DNA from: Chloroflexota bacterium
GTDB lineage: Bacteria > Chloroflexota > Anaerolineae > UBA7937 > JACPPX01
DNA length: 10,500 nucleotides
Direction of reading: 5' to 3'
Assembly: GCA_016190785.1 (NCBI GenBank)
Contig: JACPPX010000049.1
Coordinates: forward strand, 1-10,500
Shown: positions 6,107-10,500 of the stretch, piece after piece
How the letters are laid out: each line of letters starts with the position of its first letter
How positions within the stretch are numbered: position 1 is the stretch's first letter
Program-made: the position numbers and the translations under genes
The notes under the pieces: generated by a model
What the model saw: only the letters and a program-made list of their open reading frames with translations
Database searches by the model: none
Told to the model about the DNA's origin: nothing

Positions 6107-6573
6107 CCTTCTAACTCTTTCTCCACCTGTTGCAGATATTCCTCTAGCCCCGCTTCGGTAGTAGACTCCGCCGCCTCTTGGCGCCGTTTCACCAGATTGC
6201 GGAGGATCAATGCTACCCAGATCCCTCCGGCCCCTAGGGCCAGGAAGGGCAGGATCCAGACCAGCCAGTTAAAGCCCTGTGGCCGGGGAGCGTTCAAGAC
6301 CTGCTCTCCGTATTGGTCGACAAAGTACTGGATGATCTCCTCTCTGGTTTCGCCCGCGGACAGCTTTTGGCGGATAAGGTTCCGCCAATCCTCGCAGACC
6401 TGCAGGGGACATTCGTAGAGGGTAAGCCCCTGGCAGACAGGGCAGTTGAGGCTTTTGGCGATCTCCCGCGCCTCCTTCTCCAGATCCCCACCCTGGGCTT
6501 GGGCTGCGCCAGTGGAGACGGCGACCAGCAGGAAGAGGAAGCCAATGGCCAAGAGGCTATTTCGATTCAGCAT
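6097..6573 (-). CDS. ccmH: Cytochrome c maturation thiol protein CcmH, four-cysteine form
   Basis: From ATG 6573 this encodes 158 residues: a signal peptide or anchor at about 5-26 (AQAQ end), a three-helix CcmH domain with LNCPVCQ (Cys44, Cys47), then a membrane segment at about 103-124 and a charged tail. CcmH binds and reduces apocytochrome c at the outer membrane face. After the classical CPVC motif this protein has two further cysteines, Cys55 and Cys60, in the sequence YECPLQVCEDWR, where proteobacterial CcmH has none. The family core reading AGETREEIIQYFVDQYGEQVL is intact. ATG 6573 is preferred because GGTGA lies five bases upstream; GTG 6582 would add three residues. The gene overlaps the end of the Fe-S oxidoreductase gene and the start of the CcmG-like gene. 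Confidence 0.93.
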   Translation of the reverse strand: MLNRNSLLAIGFLFLLVAVSTGAAQAQGGDLEKEAREIAKSLNCPVCQGLTLYECPLQVCEDWRNLIRQKLSAGETREEIIQYFVDQYGEQVLNAPRPQGFNWLVWILPFLALGAGGIWVALILRNLVKRRQEAAESTTEAGLEEYLQQVEKELEGWK

Positions 6574-8605
6574 TCTCCTCACCCATCGCCACTTTCACCC
6601 ATTCCGCAATATCCTGCAAGACCATCGGCTCCCCTTCTGCCTTGTTGACCTCATCCAGTTGGATGAGGCAATAGGGGCAGGCCGTAGCTAAACCATCGGG
6701 GTTGGCCTCCAGGGCATCTTGATAGCGGTGGCGGTTGATCCGTTTATCTGCCGGAAATTCCATCCACATCAGCGCTCCCCCGGCCCCGCAGCACAGGGCT
6801 TTATCCCGGCAGCGGCGCATCTCGATCATTTTCACTCCCGGTATGGCGGCCAGCGACTGGCGAGGTGGGTCGTAGATGTCGTTGTGTCTACCCAGGTAGC
6901 AGGGATCGTGGAAGGCCAGAGTCTCTTCTAATTCCTTGCTCAACTGCACCCTCCCTTCAGCAATAAGTTCGGCGATGAACTGGGAGTGGTGCAACACTTT
7001 ATAGTTACCGCCAAAATCGGAGTACTCGTTTTGGAGAGTATTGAAGCAGTGGGGACACTGGGTAAGGATCACTTTAAAGCGCACGGTGGATAGGGTTTCG
7101 ATATTAGCCCGGGCAATGTTCTGGAAGAGATATTCCTCTCCCAGCCGTCGCGCCGGATCTCCAGTGCACGACTCATGAGGACCGAGTATGGCGAAGTCGA
7201 CCCCTGCATTCTGCAGGATCCCCAATATGGCCCTATTCACTTTCTGGTTGCGAGCATCGTACGAGCCAGCGCACCCCACCCACCACAAAACCTCCACCTC
7301 GTCACCTTCTTGCAGGATGGGTACCTCGAGATCTTGAGCCCAATCACCCCGTGCCGCGGCGGAGAGTCCCCAAGGGTTGCCTTGGGAGGTAATATTGCGC
7401 AAGGTGTTGGAGACCGTGCTCGGCATCCGCCCCTCGGAGAGAACGAGATAGCGGCGCATATCCACAATCTCATCGATGTGCTCAATCAGCACCGGACATT
7501 CCGTCATACAGGCTCGGCAGGTAGTACAGGCCCAAAGGGTTTCATCGGCGATTACGCTTCCCACCATGGGCCGCTCCTCCGCATTCCCTCCTCCCAAAAG
7601 GCGAGGCCCCACTTCCAAGAGGTGATCCCGCAGGTCCATAATCAGAAGTTTGGGGGAGAGGGGCAGCCCGGCCTCGTAAGCCGGACAGACTGCTTGGCAG
7701 CGGCCACACTCCGTGCAGGAATAGAGATCCAGAAGTTGCGGCCAGTTGAAATCTTGGATCTTACCCGCACCGAAGGTCTCTGCCTTCTCCAAGTCGATGG
7801 TTTTCAGGGCCCCTTTGGGCCTAAGCGACCTAAAGAAAACATTGGGGGCCGCGGCCATGATGTGCAGGTGCTTGCTCTGGGGGAGATAGACTAGAAAGCC
7901 GAGGATGAGCAGAACGTGTCCCCACCAGGATGCCGCGCGCAGGAGAGTCTGATCTTGGGCAGAGAGTCCGGCCAAATATTGGCCGACCAGCCAGGAGAAG
8001 GGAGCCCAGATAGTAAACTCCGCCCCAGCCATTACCAGATCCAAACCGCGGGTGAGGAGCAGGGTGAGGATAACCCCCGCGATCAGGATAAGGATGGTGA
8101 AAGCGTCTCGCTCATCGCTTCCCTCGAACCGCTTGGGCCGAAGGAAAATGCGGTTGAAGAGGGCCATCCCCACCCCCACCAAGCCCAGAAAAGCGAAGCT
8201 GTCCTGAAGGAGATCCAAATAGATGTTATTGCTGAGCAAGGGGATCTCTAGCCCGGGGAAGAACCCTTCGGCGAAGATCTCAATGATAGTGGTGAAGAGA
8301 ACAACAAAAGCCCAGAAGATGAAGAAGTGAAGCAGTCCGGAATAGGGCCAGGTCAGGAGTCGGCCGTGGATTCCAACATGGAAAATCTCGCCCTTAATCC
8401 GCGGCCAAAGTCCGGAGATGCGGTCTTCCGGCTGGCCGAGAAATATATACCTCACCAGATAGTAAATCCGCCGCGCAAAGAGCCATAAGGCTAGACCAGT
8501 AATGACTAGGAGCACCAGTCGCGGATCGAGAAGAGCCAAGGATAACTGGCCTTGGACTACGGCGACGAGAAGCAAGATGGTCAGGGGCAAAATTAGTCTG
8601 CGCAT
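6557..8605 (-). CDS. Membrane-bound HdrD/EMO-like Fe-S oxidoreductase with b-type cytochrome domain
   Basis: This 682-residue protein joins a membrane part with about six segments (residues 1-250, NarI-like) to a cytoplasmic Fe-S part. Histidines at 76, 80, 93, 230, 246 and 248 lie near segment ends and are candidate heme b ligands. Two 4Fe-4S motifs follow: Cys297/300/303/307 and Cys360/363/366/370. Then come two cysteine-rich CCG domains, one with Cys445, Cys480, Cys517 and Cys520, the other with Cys569, Cys605-Cys606-Gly and Cys643/646. The first lacks the double cysteine and reads ESCTGD. This architecture matches the family containing Bacillus YwjF and the ETF:menaquinone oxidoreductase EMO, which passes electrons between ETF and menaquinone. 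No ETF gene is in the window, so the donor is inferred. It starts 26 bases after nuoN with no clear ribosome binding site. Confidence 0.9.
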   Translation of the reverse strand: MRRLILPLTILLLVAVVQGQLSLALLDPRLVLLVITGLALWLFARRIYYLVRYIFLGQPEDRISGLWPRIKGEIFHVGIHGRLLTWPYSGLLHFFIFWAFVVLFTTIIEIFAEGFFPGLEIPLLSNNIYLDLLQDSFAFLGLVGVGMALFNRIFLRPKRFEGSDERDAFTILILIAGVILTLLLTRGLDLVMAGAEFTIWAPFSWLVGQYLAGLSAQDQTLLRAASWWGHVLLILGFLVYLPQSKHLHIMAAAPNVFFRSLRPKGALKTIDLEKAETFGAGKIQDFNWPQLLDLYSCTECGRCQAVCPAYEAGLPLSPKLLIMDLRDHLLEVGPRLLGGGNAEERPMVGSVIADETLWACTTCRACMTECPVLIEHIDEIVDMRRYLVLSEGRMPSTVSNTLRNITSQGNPWGLSAAARGDWAQDLEVPILQEGDEVEVLWWVGCAGSYDARNQKVNRAILGILQNAGVDFAILGPHESCTGDPARRLGEEYLFQNIARANIETLSTVRFKVILTQCPHCFNTLQNEYSDFGGNYKVLHHSQFIAELIAEGRVQLSKELEETLAFHDPCYLGRHNDIYDPPRQSLAAIPGVKMIEMRRCRDKALCCGAGGALMWMEFPADKRINRHRYQDALEANPDGLATACPYCLIQLDEVNKAEGEPMVLQDIAEWVKVAMGEENAESK
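6574..6583 (-). promoter_or_regulatory. Ribosome binding site of ccmH
   Basis: GGTGAGGAGA on the minus strand directly precedes ATG 6573, placing GGTGA five bases from the start codon. It lies inside the 3' end of the upstream Fe-S oxidoreductase gene and favours ATG 6573 over GTG 6582. Confidence 0.55.
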
Positions 8606-8631
8606 TTTACTATTTCAACTTCATGATAATA

Positions 8632-10083
8632 TCACGAGCCCAGGAATGGGAAAAGGCTGGCCTGGGCCAACTCCACCACCGCCGCCGGAAACAATCCCAA
8701 TTGCACCGTTCCGATCACGGCCAGAAAGATAGCCAAGGCTAATGCCGGGCTATGGGTCATTTTGGCGACTTGCCCTGCTGGTTCGCGCATATACATGATC
8801 ACGATTACTCGCAAATAATAGAACGCAGCAAGGACGCTGTTAAGCACGGCTAATATCGCCAGCCACCCATAACCGGCCTGCACCGCGGCCCCGAAGATAT
8901 AGAATTTGGCCAGAAAACCTGCGGTGGGGGGCACGCCCGCCAGGGAGAGCATGAAAATGGCCATGCTTAGAGCGAGGAGTGGATGGCGCGAGCCCAATCC
9001 GGCATAGTCGTTTAGAGCAAGATATTCCCGCTCCCCATCGCGGAGGGCAACAATCACCGCAAAGGCGCCCAGGTTCATAAAGCCATAGGCCGCCAGGTAA
9101 AAAAGTACACTGGACAGCCCCCAGGAGTTGAGGGCTATGACTCCCAAAAGGATGTATCCCGCATGGGCAATAGAAGAGTAAGCAAGGAGCCGCTTCATAT
9201 TCGATTGGGCCAGGGCAATGATGTTCCCTCCACTCATGGTCAGTAGCGCGAGCAGGGAGAGGAGCAAGGTCCAATCGCCAGCCAACTGCAAAAAGGCGCT
9301 GAGAAAAATACGGAGCGCGGCGGCGAAACCGGCCGCCTTGGCCACCACTGACATATACCCCGCCACCGGAGTGGGAGCTCCCTCATAGACATCGGGGGTC
9401 CACATATGGAAAGGGACCAGGGCCACCTTGAAGGAGAGCCCGACCCCCAGAAGCCCCAGCCCCAAGAGAAGAAGGGGATCCCCGAGAAGCCCACCCTCGG
9501 TTATGGCCACCGCGATTCCCCCCAGGAGTGTGGTCCCCGTGGACCCAAAGACGAGAGCGATGCCATAGAGAAGGAATCCGGAGGCGAAAGCTCCTAAGAG
9601 AAAATATTTCAGTGAAGCCTCCTGGGCCATAGGCTCCGTCCGCCGGAATCCAGAGAGCACGTATAAAGAGAGAGATAGAACCTCCAGCCCCAGAAAGACG
9701 ATCAAAAGGTCCCCCGCCCCGGCCATGAGCATGCCCCCCAGGGTAGCGAAGAGGGTTAGGGTGTAGTACTCCCCGTGCTCCATCTCTAGGTCTTTGATGT
9801 AACCCTTGGCCATGAGGAGAGAGAGGCCAGTGGCCAAAAGAAGGACCAAGTCTAAGAACAGAGATAAATTGTCCTGAACAAAAGCACCCTGGAAAAGGAT
9901 CTCCTCCCTTCCCCAGAGGGAAAACTCGGCGCCTCCCGCCAGCAAAAGACCCAGAAGACTCCAGTAGGCAAGGATAGATTTCCGGCTTTGGGCGATGAGG
10001 AGATCCAGAAACATTACCGAGAGGGCCCACAAGGCCAGAATTATCTCCGGTGAGATGGCGATGAGTTCTTGTGTAGTAGGCAT
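8632..10083 (-). CDS. nuoN: NADH-quinone oxidoreductase subunit N
   Basis: From ATG 10083 this encodes 483 residues with about 14 membrane segments, the normal size of NuoN. It belongs to the antiporter-like proton-pumping subunits of complex I. The key residues are present: Glu134 in the LGLEVLSLSLY segment, Lys219 in SFKVALVPFHMW, Lys249 in the SVVAKAAG segment, and Lys393 in FLAKFYIFG. These line up with Glu133, Lys217, Lys247 and Lys395 of E. coli NuoN. The central antiporter signature NMKRLLAYSSIAHAGYILLG is intact. A GAGGA site directly abuts ATG 10089 but is six bases from ATG 10083, so the second ATG is the more likely start. The gene follows nuoM after a short gap and is probably the last nuo gene of the operon. 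Confidence 0.96.
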   Translation of the reverse strand: MPTTQELIAISPEIILALWALSVMFLDLLIAQSRKSILAYWSLLGLLLAGGAEFSLWGREEILFQGAFVQDNLSLFLDLVLLLATGLSLLMAKGYIKDLEMEHGEYYTLTLFATLGGMLMAGAGDLLIVFLGLEVLSLSLYVLSGFRRTEPMAQEASLKYFLLGAFASGFLLYGIALVFGSTGTTLLGGIAVAITEGGLLGDPLLLLGLGLLGVGLSFKVALVPFHMWTPDVYEGAPTPVAGYMSVVAKAAGFAAALRIFLSAFLQLAGDWTLLLSLLALLTMSGGNIIALAQSNMKRLLAYSSIAHAGYILLGVIALNSWGLSSVLFYLAAYGFMNLGAFAVIVALRDGEREYLALNDYAGLGSRHPLLALSMAIFMLSLAGVPPTAGFLAKFYIFGAAVQAGYGWLAILAVLNSVLAAFYYLRVIVIMYMREPAGQVAKMTHSPALALAIFLAVIGTVQLGLFPAAVVELAQASLFPFLGS

Positions 10084-10089
10084 AGCCAT

Positions 10090-10094
10090 TCCTC
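10090..10094 (-). promoter_or_regulatory. Ribosome binding site of nuoN
   Basis: GAGGA on the minus strand touches the first possible ATG (10089) and is six bases from the second (10083). The spacing therefore points to the second ATG as the start of nuoN. Confidence 0.55.
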
Positions 10095-10111
10095 GGACCG
10101 TCGAGGCGACT

Positions 10112-10500
10112 TTATTCCCCCAATGCCAAGTCCACGCCTTGCGCGGCCTGCATCTCCGTCACCAAATTGCTCACCGCTGGCTCCATCCGCTCCAGAATTG
10201 GCTGAGGATAGATACCGATGAAAAAGATCAAGGCCAGGATGGCTAGGAGGATAGCTGCCTCCCGCGGCGAAGCATCGGGCAGGTTCTGGTTGGCCGGATT
10301 CTCTAGCGGCCCAAAAACTACCCGGCGGAGCATAGAAAGAAGATACACCGCGGCCAGGACCACCCCCGTTGCTGCGATGGCGGCAAAAAATGGAGAAACG
10401 CGGAAAGTGCCCAAGAGGATGAGAAACTCGCCCACAAAGCCATTGAGCCCCGGCAACCCCAGAGAAGAGAGGGCTACGATTAACAGCATCAGGCTCAAGA
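10112..10500 (-). CDS. nuoM: NADH-quinone oxidoreductase subunit M, C-terminal part, cut by window edge
   Basis: Only the last 129 or so codons are present and the frame runs off the right edge. The visible part holds the conserved LPGLNGFVGEFLILLG segment with the Glu of the Gly-Glu-Phe motif that is essential in NuoM (Glu407 in E. coli). Next come one further membrane helix ending in LLSMLRRVVFGP, a cytoplasmic loop, a last membrane segment and the typical YPQPILERMEP tail. NuoM is a proton-pumping subunit of complex I and normally precedes NuoN. The stop is followed by a 28-base gap to the preferred nuoN start, so the two are cotranscribed. The TTG at 10498 is an internal codon, not the start. 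Confidence 0.93.
   Translation of the reverse strand, partial: LSLMLLIVALSSLGLPGLNGFVGEFLILLGTFRVSPFFAAIAATGVVLAAVYLLSMLRRVVFGPLENPANQNLPDASPREAAILLAILALIFFIGIYPQPILERMEPAVSNLVTEMQAAQGVDLALGE

Noticed and set aside
7175..7894. A 239-codon open frame on the plus strand opposite the Fe-S oxidoreductase gene
   Set aside because: The minus-strand protein has all cluster cysteines in place here, so the opposite frame is a by-product of codon bias.
9383..10030. A 215-codon minus-strand frame overlapping nuoN
   Set aside because: It is an alternative frame of nuoN, rich in Gly, Pro and Arg, while the nuoN frame carries the conserved Glu and Lys residues.

Overview
The window reads as part of a respiratory and cytochrome c biogenesis locus of a moderately GC-rich bacterium. 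System I (Ccm) maturation genes, complex I genes, a quinone-linked Fe-S reductase, a four-cysteine CcmH and a DUF2085 membrane protein fit an uncultured Chloroflexota (Anaerolineae or Dehalococcoidia-like) genome best. That is a judgement from gene content and remembered family variants, not a database result; only the domain Bacteria is reasonably secure.

Layout. On the plus strand, positions 1-184 hold a leader with a possible promoter, an isolated strong Shine-Dalgarno-like stretch and small hairpins. A gene at 185-640 follows, encoding a small exported protein of unknown function with two cysteines, and then a clear intrinsic terminator at 674-714. Everything from 774 to the right edge lies on the minus strand and looks like one long transcription unit, read right to left: nuoM (3' part only), nuoN, a membrane-bound HdrD/EMO-like Fe-S oxidoreductase, ccmH, a TlpA/CcmG-like thioredoxin, an NDUFA9-like SDR protein, ccmA, ccmB, ccmC, ccmD, a second TlpA/ResA-like thioredoxin, a glutaredoxin-like protein and a DUF2085 membrane protein. 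Nearly all junctions overlap or are shorter than about 50 bases, and no internal promoter or terminator was seen. No stretch over 300 bases lacks a gene.

How they work together. NuoM and NuoN are proton-pumping membrane subunits of NADH:quinone oxidoreductase. The Fe-S protein, with a membrane b-type domain, probably feeds electrons from a soluble donor such as ETF into the quinone pool. CcmABCD export and handle heme, and CcmH, the two membrane-anchored thioredoxins and perhaps the glutaredoxin manage the thiol chemistry of apocytochrome c. The heme chaperone CcmE and heme lyase CcmF are not in the window. The most unusual points are the fusion of the nuo tail, an EMO-like reductase and ccm into one unit, an NDUFA9-like protein between ccmG and ccmA, a four-cysteine CcmH, similar charged helical tails on CcmC and CcmD, and the unexplained leader in front of the exported two-cysteine protein. 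I saw no rRNA, tRNA, CRISPR array, insertion sequence or phage gene.
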